64,000 nucleotides of DNA, from the NCBI RefSeq assembly GCF_020616555.1, contig NZ_CP085173.1, positions 3,359,501-3,423,500 on the forward strand. The letters run 5' to 3'. This stretch comes from Streptomyces longhuiensis (GTDB lineage Bacteria > Actinomycetota > Actinomycetes > Streptomycetales > Streptomycetaceae). Below are positions 33,437-41,615 of this stretch, piece by piece. The stretch's first letter is position 1. Each line of letters begins with the position of its first letter. A model generated the notes under the pieces. That model had not been told where the DNA came from. It was given only the letters and a program-made list of their open reading frames with translations, and did not search any database. The translations under genes were made by a program, and so were the position numbers.

Positions 33437-34473
33437 CGGCGCCGGGACCGACTTCGGGGTCGAGCCCGCACTCGGTCGTCTCCCCTGCTGCTTCTCCCAC
33501 CACGTCCCCCGCCGCCTCCCCCGCCGCCTCCCCTGTCGACGTGCTCACCTTCGGCGAGACCATGGTCGCCCTGCGCGGCCACGGGCCGTTCAAGCTGGGC
33601 GGCTCGATGGACCTGTCCGTCGCGGGCGCCGAGTCGAACGTCGCCATCGGGCTCACCCGGCTCGGCCACAGCGTCCGCTGGGCGGGCGCGGTCGGCGCCG
33701 ACGAGGCGGGTGAACTGGTCCTGCGCACACTGCGCGCCGAAGGCGTCGACACGTCCTGCGTCACCCGCGACACCGGCGCCCCTACGGGCCTGATCCTGTT
33801 CGAGCCGCGGCTGCCCGAGGTGACGCGGGTCCAGTACTACCGCGCGGGCTCGGCGGGTTCCCGGCTCGACGCCGACCGCGTCGAGCGGGCCTTCGCGGCC
33901 GGTCCACCGCCCCGCGTCCTGCATCTGACGGGGATCACGCCCGCGCTCGGCACCTCCGCGCGCGACGCGTGCCGGCGCGCCCTGCGGCTCGCCCGCGAAC
34001 ACGGCGTTCCGGTCAGCCTGGACGCCAACTACCGCTCTCGACTGTGGAGTTCGGAGGAGGCCGCCGCCGAACTGCGCGACTGGATCCCGTACGTGGACGT
34101 CCTCATCGCCTCCGACGACGAGCTGCCGCTGTGCGCGCCGCCCGGGCCGGACGCGGTCAAGGCCCTCCTCGATCTCGGGGTGCGCGAGGTCGTCGTCAAG
34201 CTCGGCGCCGACGGGGCGCTCGCTCACTCGGCCGACGGTGAGCTACGTGTCCCGGCCCGGCCGGTGCGCGCGGTGGACGCCGTCGGGGCCGGTGACGCCT
34301 TCGTCGCCGGCTATCTCTCCGCGCTCCTCGACGGCGAGGACATCGCCGCGTGCCTCGACCGCGCCGTGACGACCGGCGCCTTCGCGGTCGCGCAGCCGGG
34401 CGACTGGGAGGGGGCGCCCACGCGGACGGAACTGGGGCTGCTCGGGGCGGGCCAGGGCACCGTCGTGCGCTGA
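33433..34473 (+). CDS. PfkB-family sugar kinase (2-keto-3-deoxygluconate/galactonate kinase)
   Basis: A 346-residue ribokinase-type kinase. It has GETMVALRGHGPFKLGGSMD with AGAESNVAIGLTRLG for sugar binding, and DAVGAGDAFVAGYLSALLDG (catalytic Asp and anion hole) near residue 280. The first ~36 residues are Ser/Pro/Ala/Thr repeats (SPTTSPAASPAASP) not seen in the family core. The ATG overlaps the aldolase stop (ATGA). In this cluster it should phosphorylate 2-keto-3-deoxygalactonate, replacing the unrelated DgoK of enterobacteria. Confidence 0.85.
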   Translation: MTAPGPTSGSSPHSVVSPAASPTTSPAASPAASPVDVLTFGETMVALRGHGPFKLGGSMDLSVAGAESNVAIGLTRLGHSVRWAGAVGADEAGELVLRTLRAEGVDTSCVTRDTGAPTGLILFEPRLPEVTRVQYYRAGSAGSRLDADRVERAFAAGPPPRVLHLTGITPALGTSARDACRRALRLAREHGVPVSLDANYRSRLWSSEEAAAELRDWIPYVDVLIASDDELPLCAPPGPDAVKALLDLGVREVVVKLGADGALAHSADGELRVPARPVRAVDAVGAGDAFVAGYLSALLDGEDIAACLDRAVTTGAFAVAQPGDWEGAPTRTELGLLGAGQGTVVR

Positions 34474-34505
34474 CGTCCGCCGGGCGCGGCCGCTAACCTG
34501 TGCCC

Positions 34506-34733
34506 ATGCCACGCTACGAGTACCGCTGCCGGACCTGCGGCGACACGTTCGAACTGAGCCGCCCGATGGCCGAGTCCTCGGCCCCCGCGGACTGCCCCGC
34601 GGGCCACGACGACACGGTGAAGCTGCTGTCGACGGTCGCCGTGGGCGGCACCGCATCGACCTCCGCCCCGGCCCGCCCCGCGGGCGGCGGGGGCGGAGGC
34701 GGAGGCTGCTGCGGCGGGGGTTGCTGCGGGTGA
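34506..34733 (+). CDS. FmdB-family zinc ribbon protein
   Basis: A 75-residue protein: PRYEYRCRTCGDTFELSRP with CxxC near residue 8 and a second Cys in ADCPAGH form the FmdB/CxxC_CxxC_SSSS zinc ribbon. The C-terminus is a Gly/Cys tail (GGGGGCCGGGCCG). TAACCT lies 7 nt before the ATG, indicating a leaderless transcript. These proteins are associated with putative regulatory functions; the role is unknown. Confidence 0.85.
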   Translation: MPRYEYRCRTCGDTFELSRPMAESSAPADCPAGHDDTVKLLSTVAVGGTASTSAPARPAGGGGGGGGCCGGGCCG

Positions 34734-34789
34734 CCTCCGGCGGGTGAGCGCATGGGGCCTGGCCCGTACGCACGGTGTGCGGGCGGCCC

Positions 34790-35623
34790 CTACGGGTGCG
34801 TGCGGGGGTTCCGGACCTCCCCGATCAGTTCCCGCAGGATCGTCTCGCCCGCCGCGACACCCCGGTCCTCCAGGGCCGTGACGTGCGGTGCCGTCCAGCC
34901 CACGTCCGCCAGCTCGCCGTGGCCGGGGCGCCAGGCGTGGTCGGCCGCGAGGAGCAGGTCCGCGTCGAGCAGGGAGTCGCCGGCCGCCAGCGTCAGGTCG
35001 GCGCCCGAGCGGCGGGCCACCTCACGCATGGCCGCACTCTTGGTGAGCGGCTTCGGGACGGCGTAGATCTTGCGGCCCTGGAGGGAGACCGTCCAGCCGC
35101 GGCTCTCCGCCCACACGGCGAGTTCCTTGACCCAGCCCTCCGGGAGCAGGGACCGCTCGACCACGAGATACGCGAAGAGGTCCTCGGCGACGCGTTCCTT
35201 CAGGAGCCACGCCGGGTCGGCCGTCCGCACCAGATGCGCCCGCACCTCGTCGAGCGGCGCGCACTCGGCGGCGAGCCGCTCGTCCACACCGGCACGCCAG
35301 TCCGGGTCGGACACCCCGTCCACCAGCAGGTGCCCGCCGTTGGCGCAGATCGCGAACCGCGGTGCGGGGCCCGGGAGATGGATGCGTCCGTACTGCTCGC
35401 GGGTGCGGGTCGTGGTCGGGACGAAGAGCGCGCTGCGGCCGAGTTCGCCGAGCAGCGCGGCCGCGTCCTCGGTGACGTAGGAGAGAGGCTTGCCCTCGTA
35501 GACCTCGACACACAGCAGGCGCGGTGCCCGGGCGTCGGGCATGGTCAGGCCGAGGGCTGCGGCGGAGTAGATCAGGGTGCGGTCGAGGTCGCTGGCGACC
35601 AGGGTGACGGGCGTCGCGCTCAC
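34790..35623 (-). CDS. Ter-operon HAD-superfamily hydrolase
   Basis: A 277-residue HAD phosphatase of the type found in Ter operons. Motif I is VASDLDRTLIYS (residue ~9), motif II TTTRTREQYGRIH, motif III Lys in KPLTKSAAMREVARR, motif IV LAAGDSLLDADLLL. The GTG start overlaps the upstream stop (GTGA), so translation is coupled with the giant PRTase fusion. Aravind and colleagues predicted that this module makes a nucleoside-like metabolite; this enzyme would remove a phosphate from an intermediate. Confidence 0.85.
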   Translation of the reverse strand: MSATPVTLVASDLDRTLIYSAAALGLTMPDARAPRLLCVEVYEGKPLSYVTEDAAALLGELGRSALFVPTTTRTREQYGRIHLPGPAPRFAICANGGHLLVDGVSDPDWRAGVDERLAAECAPLDEVRAHLVRTADPAWLLKERVAEDLFAYLVVERSLLPEGWVKELAVWAESRGWTVSLQGRKIYAVPKPLTKSAAMREVARRSGADLTLAAGDSLLDADLLLAADHAWRPGHGELADVGWTAPHVTALEDRGVAAGETILRELIGEVRNPRTHP

Positions 35624-38394
35624 TTCGCGCCCACCGCCTTGCCGTCCGCGCCGGTGGCGCCCCGCGTGTACTTCGGGTGGATCAACCCGACGCAGGTGTA
35701 AGGGAGTTCGGCGACCTCCTCGACGGGCACCCCGCGCTGCTCGGCGAGCAGGCGTACGTGGTCGAGGTCGGCGCCGGCGCCCGTGCGGGCGAGTATCTTC
35801 CACGGGACGCGGCGCAGCAGCACGCGGGTCGTCTCGCCGACGCCCGGCTTCACGAGGTTCACGTCGTGGATCTCGTACTCCTCGCTGATCCGCTCGACGG
35901 CCGCCCAGCCTTCCCAGGTGGGCGCACGGTCGGCGGAGAGCATCTCCTTGACCTGGGCGTCCACGGCGTCGGCGACCTCGTCGAAACGGGCCTCGATCGT
36001 GTCGAGGAAGTGCGTGGAGACGTCCGCCTCGGCGAGCTCGCGGTAGAACTTTCCGCCGTGGAAATCGTTCGGCCCGACGAGGTCGGCCCGCAGCACCGTG
36101 CGCGATATCAGGCCGGAGACCGTGGAGTTGAGACAGGCGGACGGGATGAGGAAGTCCTCACGGGTGCCGTAGGTGCGCACGCAGGAACCGGGGTCGGCGA
36201 GCACCGCGATCTCGGGGTCGAAGCCGGGGAACTCCTTGAGGGCTTCCGCCAGTTCGCGAGTGATCGCGCCCTTGCCGGTCCAGCCGTCGACGAAGACGAC
36301 GTCGGCCGGGTCGTGATGGGCGGCGAGCCAGCGCAGCGCGTTCGCGTCGATGCCGCGGCCGCGCACGATCGAGACGGCGTAGTGCGGCAGGTCGAGGCCG
36401 CGCCGCGCCTGCGCCCACCGGCGCATCAGCACGCCGACGGGCGTCCCGGCGCGGGCGAGCGAGACGAGTACGGGGCGCGGGGACCGCTCCGCGAGCACGG
36501 TCTCGGTCACGACGCCGACGGCCTGCGCGATCCGCGCGGCGGACACCTCCAGGGCGGACTGGAACAGCGCCTGGTACTCGGCGCTCGGCTGGTACTCGAC
36601 CGGCAGCGACTCGGCGTAGTGCGCGCCACCGCCCTGTATCGCCTCCTCGCGCTCCTCGGTCGGGGCCTCCAGCTCGACGTCCGAGAGGTCCTGGAGCAGC
36701 CAGCCGACCTCGTCGGGCGCGTACGAGGAGAAGGCGGGGCCGCGGAGGGGCTCGGGGAGCTTGGGGGGCACGAGGGGCCTTTCGGGGGCGGCCTTTGCGG
36801 GGGCAGCCCTCTCGGGGAGTGGCTTTGCGGGGACAGCCCTCTCGGGGACGGCCTGCGTGGGGGCAGCCCTGTCGGGGACGGTCTGTGTGGGGACAGCCCT
36901 CTCGGGGACGGCCTGCGTGGGGGCAGCCCTGTCGGGGACGGCCTGCGTGGGGGCAGCCCTGTCGGGGACGGTCTGTGTGGGGGCAGCCCTGTCGGGGACG
37001 GCCTGCGTGGGGGCAGCCCTGTCGGGGACGGCCTGCGTGGGGGCAGCCCTGTCGGGGACGGTCTGTGTGGGGGCAGCCCTGTCGGGGACGTACGAGGGCA
37101 CGACGGCGAGCAGCACGCGTGGGGTGTGCTCGGCGAGGCGCGCCAACAGACCGTCGGGGGCGTGCAGTTGAGGCGTGTCCGCGGCGGAGTCGACGACGGC
37201 GACGATCGCGTCGAAGTCGCCGCCCGCGACGTTGTACGCGTACCGCTCGCCCGGTCCGTCGGCCGGGTCGTCGTGGGCGGGGAAGACGAGGCGGGTGCGG
37301 ATCGCGTAGCCGGGGTCGTCGACGGCGAGGACCGGCGAACGCGTCGTGGTGGAGTAGCGCACCTGCGCCTGCGTGCCCTTCTCGACCTCGCGGGCCAGGG
37401 CGAGCGGCGCGTACATCAGCTCCTCGAAACCGAGGACCAGTACGCGGCGGGCGTCCCCCATGGGGGCGGCGAGGCGGGCGGCCATCGCGGGCAGCGCCGC
37501 GTCGAGCGCCGCGCGGTGCTCCGGCGTGAAGCCGTGCCGGCCCCCGTCGGGCACAGACGCGGGCCAGCCGAGGTCCACACGCGTCACGCTGCCGGGCTCG
37601 ATGCGCGCCTCGCCGCCCGGCGCGGTGCGCGCCGTCGGGGCCTCGGCTAGGGACTCGTGGTGGGCGACCAGGGCCTGGCCCTTGGCGAGGACGTCGTCGG
37701 GGAGCTTGACGGTGCCGGACGCGGACGCGACCAGGTCGACGCGGGCGCCGATCTCACGGGCGAAGTCGGCCAGGCGGCCCCGGTCGTCGGGCGAGCGCAT
37801 GTCGACGAGGGCGACGATGACGTAGCGCTCGCGCGGGTAGCGCTCGTGCAGGGCGCGGATCGTGTTCAGGACCGTGTTGCCCGTGGAGAACTCGTCGTCG
37901 ACGAGGACGAGCGCCCCGTCACCCGCGAGGAGGCGGGGGTCCTCGGGCAGCAGCAGATGCGAGGTGGCGTGGGAGTGGGACTCCTCGAAGCCGCCGGCGC
38001 GCGCCACTCCGTCGACGGGGCGCCGCGTCGAGTGCAGATAGGGCGCGAGGCCCAGGCCGTCGGCGACGGAGTGCCCGAGGCCCGTCGCCGTCTCGGCGTA
38101 TCCGAGCACGACGGCCTGCCGCGCCGCGTCGTCACCGAGCAGCTCGCGCACCCGCAGACCGAGGTCGTACCCGGCGCGCCAGACCACATCCGGCGACTGC
38201 GGCACGTGCTTGCCCAGGACGTTCGACACGAGCAGATGGGCCCGCTTGGGATTGCGGCGCAGGGCAAGGCCCAGCAGCCCGGATATCTCCTCGTCACCGA
38301 CGAGCTCGACTCCGAGCCGCTGTGCGACCCATGTCCCCGACCAGACCACTTCGCCCCTTTTCGTTGTTTTCATCATGACTCGCGCGCTCGTCAC
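35620..38394 (-). CDS. Giant Ter-operon fusion: PRTase/TRSP and StiP-like domains with VNTR linker
   Basis: 924 residues. N-terminal half: phosphoribosyltransferase with LLVSNVLGKHVP and the PRPP-loop-like GALVLVDDEFSTGNTVLNTI (~residue 165), then a TRSP-like domain. C-terminal ~390 residues are a second PRTase-like or StiP-family domain (FVDGWTGKGAITRELAEAL; ADPGSCVRTYGTREDFLIPS). Usually these are separate genes in Ter operons. They are joined here by a linker of 10-residue repeats (VPDRAAPTQA, VPDRAAPTQT), ~11 units with the last few degenerate. GTG at 38394 overlaps the aldolase stop (GTGA); ATG at 38376 or 38373 is an alternative. It may act on a ribose-linked intermediate in a stress-related metabolite pathway. 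Confidence 0.82.
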   Translation of the reverse strand: MTSARVMMKTTKRGEVVWSGTWVAQRLGVELVGDEEISGLLGLALRRNPKRAHLLVSNVLGKHVPQSPDVVWRAGYDLGLRVRELLGDDAARQAVVLGYAETATGLGHSVADGLGLAPYLHSTRRPVDGVARAGGFEESHSHATSHLLLPEDPRLLAGDGALVLVDDEFSTGNTVLNTIRALHERYPRERYVIVALVDMRSPDDRGRLADFAREIGARVDLVASASGTVKLPDDVLAKGQALVAHHESLAEAPTARTAPGGEARIEPGSVTRVDLGWPASVPDGGRHGFTPEHRAALDAALPAMAARLAAPMGDARRVLVLGFEELMYAPLALAREVEKGTQAQVRYSTTTRSPVLAVDDPGYAIRTRLVFPAHDDPADGPGERYAYNVAGGDFDAIVAVVDSAADTPQLHAPDGLLARLAEHTPRVLLAVVPSYVPDRAAPTQTVPDRAAPTQAVPDRAAPTQAVPDRAAPTQTVPDRAAPTQAVPDRAAPTQAVPERAVPTQTVPDRAAPTQAVPERAVPAKPLPERAAPAKAAPERPLVPPKLPEPLRGPAFSSYAPDEVGWLLQDLSDVELEAPTEEREEAIQGGGAHYAESLPVEYQPSAEYQALFQSALEVSAARIAQAVGVVTETVLAERSPRPVLVSLARAGTPVGVLMRRWAQARRGLDLPHYAVSIVRGRGIDANALRWLAAHHDPADVVFVDGWTGKGAITRELAEALKEFPGFDPEIAVLADPGSCVRTYGTREDFLIPSACLNSTVSGLISRTVLRADLVGPNDFHGGKFYRELAEADVSTHFLDTIEARFDEVADAVDAQVKEMLSADRAPTWEGWAAVERISEEYEIHDVNLVKPGVGETTRVLLRRVPWKILARTGAGADLDHVRLLAEQRGVPVEEVAELPYTCVGLIHPKYTRGATGADGKAVGAK
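36781..37090. repeat. 30-bp in-frame tandem repeat in the fusion gene
   Basis: About 10 units of a 30-bp sequence (GTCGGGGACGGCCTGCGTGG plus GGGCAGCCCT on the plus strand), in register from 36781, encode VPDRAAPTQA-type decapeptides. Central units differ from each other at only 0-3 positions and follow a 3-unit higher-order pattern (QT, QA, QA). Units nearest 36781 are degenerate. The DNA-level identity implies recent expansion. Confidence 0.95.
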
Positions 38395-39557
38395 GCGGGC
38401 AGGCCGGCGTTGAGCAGCTCCACGAAGCCGACGTCCTCATGGGCGACGCCGAAGACCTCCGCCCGCTGGAGGGTCCGCTCGGCCCAGGCCCGATGCGGCT
38501 TCACTTCATTCATCTTGTTCGTGTACGCGGATCTGAGGACGCCGCCACCGCCTCGCTCGGGCCGCAGGATGTCCTGGGCGTCCCCGTACTCCTCGTGACT
38601 GACCACGGACAGCGCGTGCACGGGCATCACGTGCGAGGGATGGATGCAGGTCTTGCCGAGCAGGCCGTTGGCCCGGTCCAGCTCGATCTCGCGCAGCAGG
38701 CCGTCCATGTCGTGCTCGATGAGCGCCTGGCGCAGCTCGACGGCACGGCCCTCCATGAAAGGGCTGCGGCGCAGCTGCGGCTTGAACATCCGCTCCTGAT
38801 GCCGGAAGTACTCCCAGACAGGGCCGGTCACGGTGAAGCCGGTGCCGTCGGCGCGGCCGAGCAGATTGACCACGTCGCCGATCACGGAGGCCACGATCTG
38901 GACGTCGTAAGCGGTCATGTCCGGCGGCCTGCGCAGCCCGTACGCGGAGCAGAAGTCGGTCACGCCGAGGCGCAGGGCCAGGACGCGGTCGCGGTACTTG
39001 TCGACGGTGCGGGCGATCCCGGCGAGAGTGTCACCCCGCGTCTCCAGATGCAGAAGCTCGGGCGACTCCAGGACGGGCATCGCGAAGAGGCGCCGCCCGG
39101 TGGCCGCCTCCGCGGCGGAGAGCGCCTCCAGGAACGGCCCTCCCCGCTCCTCGGTGAATTTCGGCAGTACGAATCCGGACAGCAGCCGCACGGCGGGGCC
39201 GAGGCGGCGCACGAGGTCCGTGATCTGCCCGGCGGCGCGGACGCGGATGAACAGCAGCGGAGGCTGCGCGTCCGGCCGGGCCGCGAGGTCGGTGAACTGC
39301 CTGACCAGGTTCTCCTCGGCGTCCGCGACCTCGGCGTCGTCGATCGAGTCCTCCAGGCACAGCACCATCGAGACGACGCCCCGGCCCGCCTGCTTGAGGA
39401 CGTCGTCGGCGAGGCGCGGCCGCGTGGCCGGGCTGTAGAGCGTGGCTCCGAGGGCCGCCGCGAGCATGCGAGGCGACGAGTCCGCGGTGAAGTCACCGGG
39501 CTCCCGGTGGAACAGGCGCTGCCGCACCTCAGGGGCAATATGCCCGAAATGACGCAT
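38391..39557 (-). CDS. HpcH/HpaI (CitE-like) aldolase, Ter operon
   Basis: A 388-residue TIM-barrel aldolase/citrate-lyase-beta-like enzyme: LCLEDSIDDAEV (metal Asp/Glu), LFIRVRAAG (Arg), AMPVLESPELLHLETRG and LGVTDFCSAYGLRRPPDMT. KTCIHPSHV matches the CitE substrate loop. GGGGGAG precedes the ATG at 39557. It is the first gene of the minus-strand three-gene operon, and the GTGA overlap couples it to the PRTase fusion. It would provide a C-C bond step in the predicted Ter metabolite. Confidence 0.86.
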   Translation of the reverse strand: MRHFGHIAPEVRQRLFHREPGDFTADSSPRMLAAALGATLYSPATRPRLADDVLKQAGRGVVSMVLCLEDSIDDAEVADAEENLVRQFTDLAARPDAQPPLLFIRVRAAGQITDLVRRLGPAVRLLSGFVLPKFTEERGGPFLEALSAAEAATGRRLFAMPVLESPELLHLETRGDTLAGIARTVDKYRDRVLALRLGVTDFCSAYGLRRPPDMTAYDVQIVASVIGDVVNLLGRADGTGFTVTGPVWEYFRHQERMFKPQLRRSPFMEGRAVELRQALIEHDMDGLLREIELDRANGLLGKTCIHPSHVMPVHALSVVSHEEYGDAQDILRPERGGGGVLRSAYTNKMNEVKPHRAWAERTLQRAEVFGVAHEDVGFVELLNAGLPA

Positions 39558-39744
39558 GAGACTCCCCCGTCGTGCCGCTCAGGCCCGAATTTAAGTGGCC
39601 GGTAATAGTACGTAGGGACCCGTGTCAAGGGTTCCCATCGGGCATGAAATTCAGGTAACCCACCCATGTCGAGTATGTCGCTCGGCCCCGCCATCTCGGG
39701 CCCCCGCATTGTCCTGGCCAGGACAGGGAAGGCAGGATGACCGC

Positions 39745-40686
39745 ATGACGCACGCGATGCTGAAGGGGTCGAACGTCCCTCTCGAATCCACGGCGGTCCG
39801 CGCCGTGCTGCGCTGGACCAGCGGCCAGGGCGTGCCCGACGTCGACGCCTCGGCGCTGCTCCTCGGCCCTGACGGTCGCGTACGGTCCGACGAGGACTTC
39901 GTCTTCTACAACCAGCCCCGGCACCCCTCGGGCAAGGTCTGGCGGCTCGGCAAGAAGCGCGTCACCGACGGACTCACCGACACCATCCAGTCCGACCTGG
40001 CCGGCCTCGGCCCCGAGGTCGGCCGCGTCCTCCTCGTGGCCTCTGCGGACGACGTCCCCTTCGACCGCGTACCCGCCCTGCGGATCCTCCTGTACGACGC
40101 CACGGCCGCCGAGGGCGAGCCCATCGCCCACTTCGACGTGAAGCCGGAGACAGGCGCCGAGACGGCACTGATCTGCGGCGAGCTGTACCGGCGCGGCGAG
40201 GGCTGGAAGTTCCGCGCCCTGGGCGAGGGCTACTCGAACGGCCTGGTCGGTCTGGCCACGGACTTCGGCATCTCGGTGGACGAATCGGAGCCGGCGCCGG
40301 ATCTCCCGGCGTCGTCCCCGCCGGGCCCCATGCCGGCCGCCGAACCGTCGTTCCCGCCCCCGGCCCCCGACACCTCGTTCACGGCATCGACGTCGGGGGC
40401 CGCCTCGGAGTCGGGGTCGGGGTCAGGTTGGGGATCCGGTTCGGGTTACGGGTATCCGCAGGCGCCCGCGCCGCAGCCCCTCGCCGCGTCGCTCCCCCAG
40501 ACCGCGCCCCAGCCCGCCTCCCAGCCGTCGTACGGGTATCCGCCGGCGGCGCCCACGCAGCCCGCGCCGCTCGCCATGCCGGTGCCGACGACGCAGCCCG
40601 CGTACGGCTATCCGCAGCCGGTGCAGCCCCCGCCCGACCCGAACTTCACCCTGCCGCCGCAGGGCCCGCAGTTCATCTCCCGCTGA
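39745..40686 (+). CDS. TerD-family protein with long Pro/Gln/Tyr-rich tail
   Basis: A 313-residue protein. Residues 1-188 are a TerD fold variant: VPDVDASALLLGPDGRVRSDEDFVFYNQP replaces the usual DFDLDASA loop, and YRRGEGWKFRALGEGYSNGL is the TerD C-terminal core. The DxD Ca2+-binding pattern is weaker than in the other two TerD proteins here. Residues 190-313 are low-complexity with YGYPQ repeats, unusual for TerD. Divergent from the Ter biosynthetic operon, so probably co-regulated. Confidence 0.85.
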   Translation: MTHAMLKGSNVPLESTAVRAVLRWTSGQGVPDVDASALLLGPDGRVRSDEDFVFYNQPRHPSGKVWRLGKKRVTDGLTDTIQSDLAGLGPEVGRVLLVASADDVPFDRVPALRILLYDATAAEGEPIAHFDVKPETGAETALICGELYRRGEGWKFRALGEGYSNGLVGLATDFGISVDESEPAPDLPASSPPGPMPAAEPSFPPPAPDTSFTASTSGAASESGSGSGWGSGSGYGYPQAPAPQPLAASLPQTAPQPASQPSYGYPPAAPTQPAPLAMPVPTTQPAYGYPQPVQPPPDPNFTLPPQGPQFISR

Positions 40687-40694
40687 TACCGCGA

Positions 40695-40720
40695 CCGGCC
40701 CCGGAACGACTCGGGGCCGG
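40695..40720. terminator. Terminator between TerD-like and TerA-like genes
   Basis: CCGGCCCCG and CGGGGCCGG form a 9-bp stem with an 8-nt loop between two convergent genes. Confidence 0.6.
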
Positions 40721-40775
40721 ACAGGGCCGGATCGGAGCTGGACAGGGCGGCGGGGCAGAGGCCCCCGCGTCGGGC

Positions 40776-41516
40776 CTAGCGCTCCCCGACTTTGGACTTG
40801 TACCCCCGGCCCCACTGAAGTCCCCACCCGTACAACCGGTCCAGCTCGGCCTGGAACCCGTAGACGAACTTCACCTCGCGTCGCACGATCAGCTCGCCCT
40901 TGACGTTCTCGATCGTGACGACGGCGCAGGAGCGGGCCTGTGGGGCGCGCTCGTCGAGGCTGATCTCGACGCGTGGTCCGTTGCTCGGGTAGAGCGTGAC
41001 GTGGGCGTGCGTACGGTCGAACGCCGGTGTCTGGTCGTAGATGTAGACGAAGACAAGCAGTCGCTTGATGGACTCGCGGTGATCGAGATTGACGTAGATG
41101 GTCTCACCCGACGCCGAGCCGAACCGGTCGTCCCCGCTGAGCTTCACGTACGGCGGCGCGTTGAGCGCGCCGAAGAAGCTGCCGAGCGGCTGCACCACGC
41201 CCTTCTCCCCGTCGGTCAGTTCGTAGAGACAGCCGAGGTCAAGGTCCACATTGACCATGCTCTGCGTATGGGCCTGCACCACATCGGGCTTGAACAGCTT
41301 GAAGGGGTGGCGCAGCAGGCTCTCGCGCTCGGGGCCGCCGATGTCCGAGGTCCGCATCCGCCAGGACAGGTTGATGCGCAGATTTCCGGTGGCCGCCCCC
41401 TGCTTGGTGAGCGAGACAACCGGGTGCCGCTTGGTGAGTTCGATGGAGTTCGATGCGGCGCTGCCCGACTCGAACTCCGCCGCACGCCCCCGCCACAGTC
41501 CGTCCCAGAAGGACAT
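40776..41516 (-). CDS. TerA-like tellurium-resistance family protein
   Basis: A 246-residue TerD-superfamily protein of the larger TerA-like group. It has the paired beta-strand blocks TGNLRINLSWRMR, VDLDLGCLYELTDGE, VKLSGDDRFGSASGETIYVN and LLVFVYIYDQTPAFDRTHAH. Acidic loops such as VDLDLG and GDDRFG may bind Ca2+. The family is cytosolic and works with TerB/C/D at the membrane in metal or phage stress. It sits in the Ter cluster, followed by the DUF475 gene on the same strand. Confidence 0.8.
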   Translation of the reverse strand: MSFWDGLWRGRAAEFESGSAASNSIELTKRHPVVSLTKQGAATGNLRINLSWRMRTSDIGGPERESLLRHPFKLFKPDVVQAHTQSMVNVDLDLGCLYELTDGEKGVVQPLGSFFGALNAPPYVKLSGDDRFGSASGETIYVNLDHRESIKRLLVFVYIYDQTPAFDRTHAHVTLYPSNGPRVEISLDERAPQARSCAVVTIENVKGELIVRREVKFVYGFQAELDRLYGWGLQWGRGYKSKVGER

Positions 41517-41559
41517 ATCGCCCCCAAGTGCCCATGTTTCATGGTCCAGTTACGCCGAC

Positions 41560-41597
41560 GGGGCGGCCGGTGAGGAGTTCTCCTCGCAGACCGCCCC
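41560..41597. terminator. Hairpin between TerA-like and DUF475 genes
   Basis: GGGGCGG (41560-41566) pairs with CCGCCCC (41591-41597), and GAGGAG with CTCCTC inside. Strong stem between two minus-strand genes. Confidence 0.5.
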
Positions 41598-41615
41598 GCT
41601 CACAGCGTTCCAGGA

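Noticed and set aside
36781..37090. CRISPR-like array.
   Set aside because: There are no spacers: units are contiguous, identical repeats inside a gene, and no cas genes are near.
36795..37171. Gly/Arg-rich ORFs made by the 30-bp repeat in other frames.
   Set aside because: The repeat has no stops in several frames because its length is a multiple of three; the minus-strand frame matches flanking domains, so it is the coding one.
39590..39640. TTGACA near TATTAC as the divergent Ter promoter.
   Set aside because: On the minus strand the spacer is only 15 nt; possible but too weak to list as a feature.
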